Shown in pieces: positions 26,335-38,200 of a stretch of 64,000 bases of DNA. Source of the stretch: Notospermus geniculatus (Eukaryota > Nemertea > Pilidiophora > Heteronemertea > Lineidae); NCBI GenBank assembly GCA_002633025.1, contig NMRB01000019.1, forward strand, positions 500,782 to 564,781, read 5' to 3'. The stretch's first letter is position 1; every line of letters begins with the position of its first letter. A model generated the notes under the pieces. The model saw nothing but the letters and a program-made list of their open reading frames with translations. It did not search any database and had not been told where the DNA came from. A program made the translations under genes and the position numbers.

Positions 26335-29300
26335 CTTTTCCTTATCTCAAGTTGTACATTATATCTATCACTAGGGGCCTACCCGTTGCATCAGGATAGT
26401 GCATCATCTCCGATCGTGCCAAATTTTGAGGTGAAACAACGCCTCTAACATTCCCGTGGCTATCGGCGATTCTGAGTTTGGCCGAGGTTAGAATGCACGG
26501 CACGGCTGGAATTGGTGTAACATGGTGTGCGGTAGGGAGAATTTAGAAAGCAATCGAAGAACACCATTAAAAAAGTAAAATTGCTACCAGAAAAGTAGGC
26601 CTACTCTTCACAAATTAAACCACCCGTTGCAACAGGAAATGGCATCCTCTATCACCATGCCCAATTTCGAGGCAAAACAAAGCTTCCAGGTGTGACTTTA
26701 TTGAGCCGACTTCCAGCATTATTATATAGATTAGCCCGAACATTGGTCACTGATGTCCGTGCGTACATAGTCATCATACGACTATGTGCATCAATGACCA
26801 ATGTACTGTTACTGTTCTGGAAAAAAAATTATGCAACACATCACGCAGATCTTGTGAATGCACATAAAAACTCGCATGCGGCATCAATATTTTTGTGCAG
26901 GGAAGACAGATTGTGTTCGTTACCCCCTGGGAAAATGACAGGTTTCTATTCTCTGTTTGTTGTCAGTAATGCAGCACTCCTTGTTTGGTGACAGAAAGAA
27001 TCAATGAGTGTCATAAGACATTCTTTCTAATTGTTTTGCATCCCCTCGATGTAAACTGAGCGGCAACATTCATTCATGGAAAAACAAGCAGATGTTGTTC
27101 TATCTCCTCCTTCTCCTCCCTCTGCCAGATGTAATTTTACTGATAACCAAAAAGGGACATGATCCTGAAGAATTACAGAAATCATATCACATACATGTAG
27201 GTATTCATTGGAAAGTACTCAATGAGAGCTTTGCAACGAACACCCATTTGAGGGAGTTTAGGTAGCCTACCAACCAGTCGTTTTCTATTACATATTTGAA
27301 AGGGTGAAGGGTCTACACCTTTGACTCCTTTCATCATTCTGTAGAGAAGATTTTAGGGACTACATGAGCTATTGGTGACAGATTCAGTTAAAGTGAAAAT
27401 ACACGACTGTGTAAAATGTATGATATCAGCCAAACAGTGTTTCTGAGTTGAAGTTTTTCACCCCTGATGAATAGTAGTATTTTCCACTCTTACGACTTGT
27501 ACACATTTGTAAGCTCCTCACGTCAGTCTATCACTATGTCATTTAGATTCCAAATCATGCTAGGAGATTTCACCAAGGCCAAAAAGATTCCATGAGTTGA
27601 TGGGCTAGCCTCGATGCGACTAAAAACCTTTGTGAAACATTTATTCTCCAACAGTGTTGAATAAATGAAGACTGCATTTGGCTGATAAGTTTGTTATGGT
27701 CCCACATGGGCAGTCTGCTGTTTGAAAATAATCTGGTATCAATTGGTTTCAAGTGGTACGTTGAATATTTCATTACCTTTAGTGAATGTCTGTTGAATTC
27801 TTGAAGTGTACCATTGTTGATGATATGGATTTGGGATATTTTTACCTCTTGAGGTCCCACATGTCATCCATCATTTTAATCTCTCCTTTGACTGGTGGTG
27901 AGGTGACCCAGAACGTGGTGGTTATCTTCCTGCACAGAAACTCACTTCTGAATGCTTCAGGATCAGTTATGAGGCACTGAGAGTAGGAATATGATTCTGG
28001 TGACGCAGGTTTGTGATGGAATTTGTTCTTCTCATAAGCAGTTCTTGCAGGATTCGAAACCACAACCTCTCGCATCTCCGCATCACATCCAGATTCACTG
28101 ACACTGATGCAGGGAAACCTAATAAATGGCAACTTCTGTACCGGTGTGCAGCATCCTCAACATTGACTGGGATAAAAATCAAAATGTCCACATACATCAA
28201 CAAAAAATGTGACCTCTAAGATAACATGTTTTCCCAAAACAATCTTTTTCATCCACCCTGCACAAACTGACCACTCTTCAGTAACCATAGTGATAGATGC
28301 AGTGACAAAAAGACACCATGACCATTGATGCTGGGGATGGGGATGATATTAGGATGCAGGCAGCATTTCCTGTGATATCACCGTGGTTATTTTCTTTATT
28401 GATTGTGGATGCGAAGACAAATGTACCAATGTTTTTCTGTGCAACAATCTGTGTTGCTCTGCCATTGTTGATAATACGTTTTTACATCATTTGTGTTTCT
28501 GTTGGCTGCAGCAGGCACAATGTTTTGTTTTTAGATGGAGAATAAGTAGTCCCAAGAGAGCAGCCTACTTTATACAATGGAGCATCTCCATTCAGGACAC
28601 TCCGGAACTTGTCAGTTTGGGTGTAAAGTTCAGCGTCTTTCATAAAAGGATGGGAATCAAGGAAAGAACTTGCTGGCCATCTGGTTAACACGGAAGTGCT
28701 GGGTTGATTGGCTCTTCTTAAAGCCTCCACACACTTCTCGGAATTGTGGTGTGATTTTTGAGGCGTTGTGGCAGAAAAGGATTTGCTGCTGAAGGCAACA
28801 TGAAACACTGAAGTGTGTGGAGGTTGCAGGTTTGCATCATTCACCTGTCGACAAAGATGTTTGGTGTTGAAGCCACATGTTCCTTGCAGCACCAATCTTT
28901 GTCCACTTATCAAAGACTGAAATCGAAAGGTCTACAATTTGTAGGAGTCATTTCCTAGAGTACCTAGGCCTACCTAGTTTCAATCGATAAGTTATGTGAT
29001 TATCCCAGAGCAAACCATAACTCTTTTTAAAATCAATGGTAAAATGTCACCATGCTGATGGTACCATACACAATATACAATTCTTTGTAATGTTATACTT
29101 GGCCAGTTATGGATAAATAAGTGAACATTCCATAAGCGGCAAACTGACAAAGGATTTGTATGGCAATCTCTGGCTTGCCTTATTCTGCAGAAGAAATTTT
29201 TCGCCGTTGATGCACTCAACAGCCCCCAAATAGTCCTGATGCAGTTACATGTATGTTGTTGAGGAAAAGAGGAGAGGGTTAGCTCTTCTTTATGTGTGGT

Positions 29301-32300
29301 TCAGGATGTTTCAGTACAATGCATCAATGATGTCTGCAAGGTATGTAAGGACAAAGGAGACCTGTTGCAATAATAGATACATTTATAAAGGTCACTGTCC
29401 GAACCTTTCAACAGATCTGAGCTATTCCTTGCCAACCCTCCATGACCAGATCAGCAAGACACCTCAGCTGCGCCGTTGCTACAGCAGCGTTAAAAAAGCA
29501 AGTCAATGCAATTGTAGAAAGTCATTACTCGGACTTGTTCTGAAGCACCTGATGTTAACACCCAAATAGACCATAAAAGAAAAAGCTGATCGAGAATATC
29601 GACACTGCCAATCAGGAGGTAGTGATTTCATCTTGTTGGTGCACCTGTAACACTACTACTCCACAAAGCTTGTGCATGGTGTAGGATCAGGTCAAGAGGC
29701 ATCAGGAGGAAATCAGGTCCCCTTAGCATCGTTACCAACTCGTAGGCGCGAGTTTGGTACTTCTGACGCAAAGGTATGATTCGGTGAACTGATCGGTGAT
29801 TGGTTCTCGGCGGGGTCCTGACCTCATGACCGTGGCCCCCGCCACGACCACTTCGAGAACTAAAATGTTCTCTGCTCAAGAGGTTTCAGAGTCTAGGTGG
29901 TTCAGGTTAGCCCGAACGGGCGTAAGATGCAAAAGTATGATATGGGTAGGTAGGTCTACATGTATGAACTAATAGACCCCCCCCCCCTGAAGGGAAGGAG
30001 AACTCTTCCATATTTTTTAATAAAGCCAATTTGGAACTTGATTGCATTGGAAACAGTTTCTCTTAGCTCCAGGAAGATACTAATACATGTATTGGAATAC
30101 ATTTAGTACATTTATCTCCAGTGGAAGTTAGAAATGCTGAATGTTTCACTGTTACACGACAACTCTAACAGATATCCTGGTACGGTTGCTGCTTAAAGAG
30201 CCATCAGTTACACTCGACTCATTGATCACTGCCTTTGCTCTCGTTGACATGAAAGATACTTTTCTGGTCGACACTTTCCTTATTCGTGGTTTTCAGCAAA
30301 CCCTGGACCAGTCGCTGAGGAAAATGTGTCTGTTGGGAATATTCATGAGCACTTCAAAGTGAGTCAAACCCGCCGCAAAACCCACCATGGTTGCTCTTGT
30401 GTGAAATTATGTCATAAAATTCCAGGTTCTCTAGAAAGAATGCTTTGAAGTTGGATGCACAGAAACTACAACACGATCAAATAGAAATCACATCTTTGTT
30501 GTGTTTTATCATTCTGATCAGTGACTCCTTGGTACTCTAACACTTGTTTGTCTCCTTTATTTCTACCTTTATTGTTAAGTCCTATTGCCTGATAAGTTAA
30601 CTTCTTATATCGTTCACTGAGAATCAAGATTTGGTGCCTGCTTGTGGCTTTCAATCTTCTGAGGTTGAGCTCCATTTGAGAGTTATCTTGTGTGAGATGG
30701 CTGTCAATGAGCTATTCACCATTGATGGTGTATGCTGAGACCAGTGACACAGACGACTGCCAATCTTGGTTGAGTTGCCCATAAGAGAACCGACTTGCCG
30801 AGAAAACCCTCAGTGTAGCAGCGCCTTTCCTTGGGACAAAATGATAGACGAAAGTTGGTGTTGAGCTCTTCAGCAAAACGACGTTGGAGTCTAAAAACTC
30901 CTCCTGCCCTGTGTAACCAACTCACATTCGGTATGAGTATGGCGATGCATTCCCAACATGTTGTAGTGCATTTCCATCCATGTAGCACATCAACCAGAAA
31001 GTAGATATTCTAATCACAAAGCAGATTGTCCAAAAACAAGATGCCGTACTCATTCTCCATAGCTTTGTCTTCTGAAACAAGATGCCAGTTCTTGCTACAG
31101 TCACATGATCCGAAGACAAATGAATATCGCCCAGTCGAAAAACAGCCTCACAGCGGAGAATAGATTGGTGGAAATTGATTTGATTTGGTTGATTGGTGGT
31201 CTGATTGACACTAATTGATTGACAGGCTGACCATCAGGAATCACATCACTTGATCCCATTTGATTGACAGCCTTTTACCACTGGTGTAACTATCAAACTC
31301 ATGACATGATATTCCTCTCTCCTCGATCTGCGGTTCTTTCTCAGCTTCTGGCTTAACCATCTCTGAGAACCTTTTAGCCTCCAATGCTTCTCTCAAATGA
31401 CTCCAGATCAACATCAGACATCAAATGGTATACTTCCGAACAAATAGGACTTGCTGCTGCCCAAAATTGTCGGTCCTGACCTTTGCTCTTATGTCAGTTC
31501 CTTCATTATGTGTTTGACACGACAATTTCATCACCGTTGCCTATCCACTTAGGTTTGATCTCACTGGGGTTTCCTCCGATGGTTACCGCGGTGCATCCAC
31601 TGTAATATTACCTCTTTTTATTCTGTTATCATCTCGATGACGTCGTCAACCAGCCAATTATTGCCGTGATTGCTCCACGTACTGAGTCATGCAGGATTCT
31701 TGTCACTAGATTAATCTGTGTCAGTTGTCAATCACTAACGCCCCCTGGTGGACATCCATTAGTCTGGTTTATCACCTTTTTAGATTACGAGGTATATCAT
31801 GATAAAAGGAGGCCCTACTGTTGTGGACTGAATAAAGATTGGTGTGTCAATTATGATATTTGTAGCTCAATGACATTACGGGGAGAATGACGAACCTGCA
31901 GAACTACATGTAGCCTACTCTCATTTTGAAAGATGTTGTGAAAGGTGGTAATATCTCAGAGCCAAACAATCTGCCACTGAGTTGATGATTTGAATTCAAG
32001 AGTATATTACTGGAGGTGTTTGAGGACATGAAAATTTACCAGAATGGTGTCCTGTTGCAAATGTCAAAACATGGGAAATGCTGTTATTGCTGATTCTATG
32101 CTCAGCTGCATGGTATTAGTCTTTCGTAGCTTAAAAAAAACAGGAAGGCAGTGCAACGGCTGTTGGAATAAGCAGGTCCATCATGAACTAAATCAACACA
32201 CAACGACATACATGTGGAGGCGTGGGTTCGAATCCCGGTACTGTCGATAGGCAATACTGACCAACATAGCAAACCTATGATTTCTAACGATATACAGGGT

Positions 32301-34167
32301 ACACCAGATGTTGAATAAGTGTTTTGTTTCCATGACATTTATTTTACCCCAACCCTCTACTTCTATCACGCCTGGCCTGGATGAAACCGCAAATGTTGGT
32401 CAAACAAAAGAAACTTTCCTTTAAGAAATAACTGTTATCAATAACCTAATAGCTTTCTCACTAGTCTTTTTGCTGCCAGTATAGCTTTGTGAAAAATCTG
32501 AAATTAGTTAAAACTGTCCCCAGGCTGTGATGTATGTCGTCGTAGTAACCAATTTTTAGGAGATTTTATTGCCCAGAAACGGTGGAAGTTCTCTTTCTTT
32601 ACTGATGATTATGAATCTTTGAATTTCTTGTTATTTGTTCCGTGTCCTGAGGTGCTTTATCACACACGTCTCTATTATTGTTCTGCGATGGATTACTTTG
32701 ATTAAAAATACTCATTTTCTTTATCCACAGTTAGTGCATGCTTCAGAAGGCATTACCATTTTCGATGCCTTTATATCCTGATGTATCTGGGATCAGATAG
32801 CCCTGCAGTGCTTATCTTCTAGATTGTTTAACCCTCCCAGCCTCAATGTCTGTAGACCAGGAAGATAGGGCGTCTCTTGGATCGGTTGTAATGAAACTGA
32901 CACCGGGCAGGGATTCCACCAGAAACTGAACGAAATGGGGTACACCAGTGGGATGATGATCTGGCAGGGGAGTAGGGAGCTAGGGAATTTTTATCCCTTG
33001 TACCCCATCCTCTCAAAACAGGGTCATTCAGACGCATCTCATACGTCGCACCTCTTGATGGGAGGCGATGGCCGAGTGAAATGACCTGAGTCTCAGGATG
33101 TTGTCCCCCCTCCCCCCGGCAGAAACCTGACTGCCAATGGCAGGGTAAACTTGTCATCCAGAACAGCTCTCCCAGTAGTATGAACTTCTCAATTGACAAG
33201 ATAGAATAATGAAAATACATGTATGACAGAAACACCGTACAGAAGGCAGAATACTGAATGAGCTGTCACATCAGAGACCAGTTCATCATTAACTGAAACA
33301 ATCGTCAAGTTATGGTCATTCCCAGATTCTTATTTTCATCTGCCCATGAAATTGTGCTATTAATCCAGACGTTATCTCCATCATCCATCTCAATTTCTCT
33401 GCATCCAGCTGATTATGTCCGGATTGGTGTAATTACTGCCGACTGTCCCTACTCTGGATGACAATCTGATTGGTCATAAATCTTGCAACTACTTCATGTG
33501 TTATGACTCACTTTTAGCTCAGGCTAACTTCCTGAGATGGATGTCTTGTTTGGCCATATGATCTACAACTGCCCAGGGTAGGTCTCAGCGTGATCTCACA
33601 CAGTTCACCACCATTACCTTGTTGGAGATGAAGAACACTTCCTCTCACAATGTCACAAAAATAGTCATCCCATGTCCCACTTGCCATATGGATGATTATG
33701 CATCATCATACATGTAGAGTCTTTCAAGTTTTTTTGTTCATAAGCAGATTATTAACCATGTTTTACAAGAGTCCCAATAACAGTTAAGTGTCTTATTCAA
33801 AGATCTTTGGAAATAGTTGAACCCTTGGCATCCAAGCCAACATGAAGTACGCGTGTATTGATTCTGATAGCCCTTACAAACAGAGGAAAATACGTTGATA
33901 TCCTGATATCACAATGCTGAATACGAATGTCACTATATTGTTGATTGCTACTCTGTCATTTTGGTTTGTAATGATCACTCATCTGTGAGTGATGATGAGA
34001 GATAATACAAAGAAATTGATGGATGGCCTGCATGCGATTCCAAGATGGATATTCCTGCGAGTTGATTGATTTGGGACGGACGTGTGACTGAGATGTGTGG
34101 ACTTTGTCCATGGTGTGTTTTTCATTGTCGCCTCTTTCTGTTTCCCAGAATTTCGTCATTTACAATG
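26335..34167. other. Gene-free stretch of about 7.8 kb
   Basis: No exon with recognisable family similarity was found on either strand. The longest frames (28482-28913, 143 codons, -; 29249-29569, +; 32843-33235, 130 codons, -) match nothing I know. Visible details are a 26.74-kb hairpin, an 11-C run near 29977, and a lone B-box-like GGTTCGAATCC near 32226 without a clear A-box. It may contain the unlocated 5' exons of the YIPF5-like gene, but I could not identify them. Confidence 0.35.
26740..26804. other. Short hairpin (imperfect inverted repeat)
   Basis: The left arm (26740-26772) begins ACATTGGTCACTGATG and ends CATAGTC. The right arm (26780-26804), GACTATGTGCATCAATGACC then AATGT, is its complement with one mismatch and one 8-nt bulge, around a 7-nt loop. 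The size is like a small-RNA precursor or a tiny foldback relic. Expression is unknown. Confidence 0.4.
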
Positions 34168-34600
34168 CAAAAGGGGCTGCTCCACGTGAGAGTTTTCTCA
34201 CCCAAACTGGCAGTCTATGGGCAACTCAGCTGTAGGAAAGGAGAGGAGAATGGTAGAATGGATACAGATAGAGTCCAAAAGTTAGGATTAGGGTTAGGAT
34301 TAGGGTTGGGGTTAGGGTTAGGGTTGGGGTTGGGGTTAGGGTAAGGGTTAGTTAGGATTAGGGTTAGGGTTAGGATTAGGGGGTTAGGGTTAGGAGTTCC
34401 CATTCGGCAATGTTGGACTCTATCTGTATCCATTTTACCACTTACCCTGTAGGAAACCGTGGACGGTCGTTAGTGTAACTGGTTGAGGCGTAGGTCGTAA
34501 GGAAACCAATAATGATGAATTGCCCATTGGGAGCCAACTGATACGAGAAAATTACCCTCACGTGGAGCCGCTCCTTCAGTCCCTTGTATTGCTGTCTTGT
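34168..34600. mobile_element. Dispersed foldback element, copy 3, split by a nested insertion
   Basis: The left half (about 34168-34239) reads GGCTGCTCCACGTGAGAGTT and on to CAGTCTATGGGCAACTCAGC. The right half (about 34447-34600) contains TGAATTGCCCATTGGGAGCC and ACCCTCACGTGGAGCCG, the inverted counterpart. Together they rebuild one member of the foldback family seen at 21.3 and 62.4 kb. The telomere-like element sits between the halves. Confidence 0.65.
34240..34446. mobile_element. Nested insertion carrying a telomere-like (TTAGGG)n core
   Basis: A 28-bp inverted repeat with one mismatch (34251-34278 and 34413-34440, containing ATGGATACAGATAGAGTCC) brackets about 110 bp of degenerate TTAGGG, TTAGGA and TTGGGG units (about 34283-34395). 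Outside it, the 10-mer CTGTAGGAAA occurs at 34230-34239 and again at 34447-34456, a plausible target site duplication. So a small inverted-repeat element with a telomeric-repeat core appears to have inserted into an older foldback element. A 9-11 bp duplication would suit Mutator-type transposition. This is inferred, as no transposase is present. Confidence 0.65.
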
Positions 34601-34618
34601 TCCTTGTGGATGATGTCT

Positions 34619-35282
34619 GTTGGACCACAGGCGTCTCATACGTCTGTCTGTACTTGTAGGGGATGGGGGAGGTTCTTGGAAACCCTGGGGCTTAGGCCTA
34701 CTACACCACTAAAATAATGGTGTACCGGGGTAGTAAGCCCCAGGGTCGCCAAGAACCTCCCCTCCCCCTACAAGTAGGTACTACTACACCACTAAAATAA
34801 TGGTCTACTACACCACTACTACACCACTAAAATAATGGTGTAGTAAGATAACGGTCCACTACACCACTGATGGTGTAGTAAAATAATGGTCTACTACACC
34901 ACTACTACACCACTAAAATAATGGTGAAGTAAGCCCCAGGGTTCCCAAGAATCTCCCCCTCCCCCTACAAGTAGGTAGTACTACACCACTAAAATAATGG
35001 TGTAGTAAGCCCCAGGGTCCCCAAGAACCTCCCCCTCCCCCTACAAGTAGGTACTACTACACCACTAAAATAATGGTCTACTACACCACTACTACACCAC
35101 TAAAATAATGGTGTAGTAAGATAATGGTCCACTACACCACTAATGGTGTAGTAAAATAATGGTCTACTACACCACTACTACACCACTAAAATAATGGTGT
35201 AGTAAGCCCCAGGGTCCCCAAGAATCTCCCCCTCCCCCTACAAGTAGGTACAGACAGACGTATGAGACGCCTGGTTGGACGC
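34619..35282. mobile_element. Large foldback element with internal repeats
   Basis: Terminal inverted repeats of 26 identical bp start CAGGCGTCTCATACGTCTGT at 34628 and end at 35273, followed inward by CTTGTAGGGG-type sequence on both sides. The interior repeats CTACTACACCACTAAAATAA with TGGTGTAGTAAGCCCCAGGG many times in both orientations. The flanks read GTTGGACCA (34619-34627) and GTTGGACGC (35274-35282), which would be a 9-bp target duplication with two differences. No coding capacity. Confidence 0.7.
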
Positions 35283-38200
35283 TCGTCGGTTCAAATTTTT
35301 CATCACTCACTGGCGCCTATTGATATTTCAGTGGCATTTTGTAACTACATCATCGCAGATTCTTAACTCATGGTACAGATTCTTAACTCATGTAAGATAA
35401 AACTGAGACGTCTGAGATAAAACCCTGTTTTCTGTGTTCACTGCGTCTTAGTCTACTACTACAGTACCAAAAATAGATGAGGACTGGTCTTTATTTTTGC
35501 TAAAAGGTGAAATTGTTACCAAACCGTCTCTCCCTCTCCCTTGTTTTTGTAACTTGATGACAAAGTCGTTAAAAGGAAGACATCAAACAGGTGTATTCTT
35601 CTTTGCACTAATCCTGTATGAAAGGAATGACGAATCTGAAAAAGAGATGGATTTGATATGGTTTTTGAAATGATTTTTACTAGGATTACTCAGAAGAGGA
35701 AAAAATACCGATTTATCTTTTTAAACGTTTGTTTGACTGCTTTAGTCCCTCAGGATACCCTTACCTCGGTGAACCCTCCGCTTTGAGGTCTTAAAGGCAC
35801 CAAGAAAAGTAAGACATGATATGAATCCTATCAAGCTTTTAAGCTACAAAGTTTATTCCTTGTTGTGTGCAGTTTCTTTGAGATCAGCTGTGTAATGTTA
35901 TAGGTCAGATGATTTTTTCTGACGTCAGCATCATTTCATGTCTGAGTGACGATGTTTGGAAGGGTTTAGTCTATTATTTGTCCCACTTTCCTCACTGTTC
36001 GACAACAGCATTCATTTGGGGACTTTCCAACCTACTGCCTCCATGATACTTTACCATTTTGGAAGAAATGACTAGTGATCCAATATCACCAGGGTCACTG
36101 TCTATCAAACCTAGAACATGTGATGTTCATGGGAATACACATACGCTTGACCAGTCCAATATCCTATCATCTCTAATAAACTAAAGACAGGAAATGTCCA
36201 CCAGAAGATCTCTCCATATGTTACAGTTTGGCCTTGGCTCATTTTTGCCCACGTTTCTCTTGATTGATGCGAGTTCTTTGATTGTATCATATTGTTGGTA
36301 GTCCACCTGTCAAAGACTTCTTGGCTTACGAACATTGTCATATGAAGATGTATGTGTTTGTCAGTGAGAACTCTCAAGGATTTTTCCAGTTTCGGTTCAT
36401 CATTACAAAGTATGATGGTACCTGATGACATGGTGTATGTATCAATGATATCAAAGATTACAGTGGGAAAATACAGATCACTCTTTGTTTATAGACTACT
36501 ATAATGATCTAATCTTGTCAAATTTGAGACAATCACATCATGCTCTCAGGGGTGTTTGGAAGGCCAATCCTGGTGAATTCTTGCTTCCACCATCTGCAAA
36601 GATCGGTCTTTACCAAAAAAAGACTTTTCTAATGCTGGGAACAAATGCATTACATGCATAGGTATACACATGTATACATGGCTTCTGCATTTAAGTACGA
36701 GGTTGCTTCTTTTAAGTACATGCATTCTTAAAGATGATGTATTCCACATCTCTTCCCTCGGGATTGTTGAATATCTACGAGCAATTTTTTCTGTGAGATA
36801 GAATAGAATTTACTCTCGAGCTCGTATCTACAGGATTACTGAACAATACAGGTTGTGGGAGTTGCATCAAAAGGAACTTTATGAAAAGGAAGTATTCAAA
36901 AATATTGAGCTAAGAGGCATAAACCTACGCTGTTAGAGACAGTCAGCTTCCTGTTGTAGGATCGTTTAGGAGATATGTAAGCAAGAAGATTGTGTTAAAC
37001 GACCAAACCTCCTCGAGTCGTTTCCGTGGCCAATGTGACTTGGTGGCGGAAAACTGACTTTTGGTGAGCAACAAAAATCACTGCTGTTTCTGATTCTTGA
37101 ACTTTGACACTAACGATTGGCTATTGATTCAGTCTGAGTTTTGGCTCATTCCACTCGAATGATAGTTTCATTTCTTCAAAGCAACCAAATCGTTTGACTC
37201 AATTGACTCCAACGAGTTGTGAGATTGAAAAAATCAAACAATTGTGCCTTGAGTTTGATTAGATTTCGTAAGAACTGTGGAAATCTCAATTGAAAACGTC
37301 ATCACTCAATTGATGAATTGTTTGGCTTTTCTTGTTTGATGGATTGGATGATGTTGGTGAATTTTGTTTGCTGATTTGTGGTCTGGAATTGAATTTTGTG
37401 GATAGATTGTGCAATGTTTTCTTTGTCTTTAATCAATCATCGTGAGAACGGATGTGTCATTCAGCTGTATCCAACCATCAGCAAGTTAACGATGCTTGAA
37501 ATGGATGCATGATATCAAAATGAACATCAATTACGTCTTGGACATGGATGGGTGAGAACAGTGCTTGACTAAAGAATTGTGCCACAGTGGCACAGCATCG
37601 GGACTCGCATCACTATCACTACTGAGTTGAGGAAATTCCTATTATTTAAGAAAATTCTTAACGTGTACAACCATGTGCTTGCTCACTTCTTGAAACAGGG
37701 ATTCCCTCAGGCATTCCTAGTGTGAGCTATTGTAACAATGAATTCTATTGGTTTAATGCACAGGCTAAAATTAGCTCTAGGCTAAGAGAAATCCTACTGA
37801 GTTGAGGAAATTCCTATTATTTAAGAAAATTCTCAGCTCAGGAAATTCTTAAGGTGCTTTGTGCATACCGCTTAAAGGATTTTTAGCTAAGAATTCTTTT
37901 ATGAAGTTAAGGATAATCTTACACTTAATATAAGGATTTTTTGTGCATACGGGGCCTGGACTCGTATCAGAGAGACTGATTCATTTCTTTTCGAGCAGTT
38001 ACTTTGCATTCTCAGTTGTTATTAAAGAATTCATGTGTGGAACCAAACGCTTTTAGCTTATATCAGCAATACATATTTCAGCACAACCAATACCTACCAA
38101 TCTGACTTAGCCTTTCATAACCGTCATCGAGAATCAATCTTAGTTTGATGACAATATCTCTTGTCATATTACCAGGTCGCCAAGATCAATCCATCCATGA

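Noticed and set aside
28482-28913. 143-codon minus-strand frame
   Set aside because: No recognisable domain, and it overlaps a plus-strand frame of similar quality. It also contains a 14-bp inverted repeat (CCTCCACACACTTC) but nothing else supportive.
29628-29879. 83-codon minus frame with an RG/GH-rich start as a possible exon
   Set aside because: No homologous family, no convincing splice context and no neighbouring exons.
32181-32250. Possible tRNA gene (GGTTCGAATCC B-box)
   Set aside because: No matching A-box, acceptor stem or cloverleaf could be traced upstream.
34066-34433. GLGLGLG and NPNPNPN repeat proteins
   Set aside because: Both strands of a (TTAGGG)n tract translate to such repeats; not genes.
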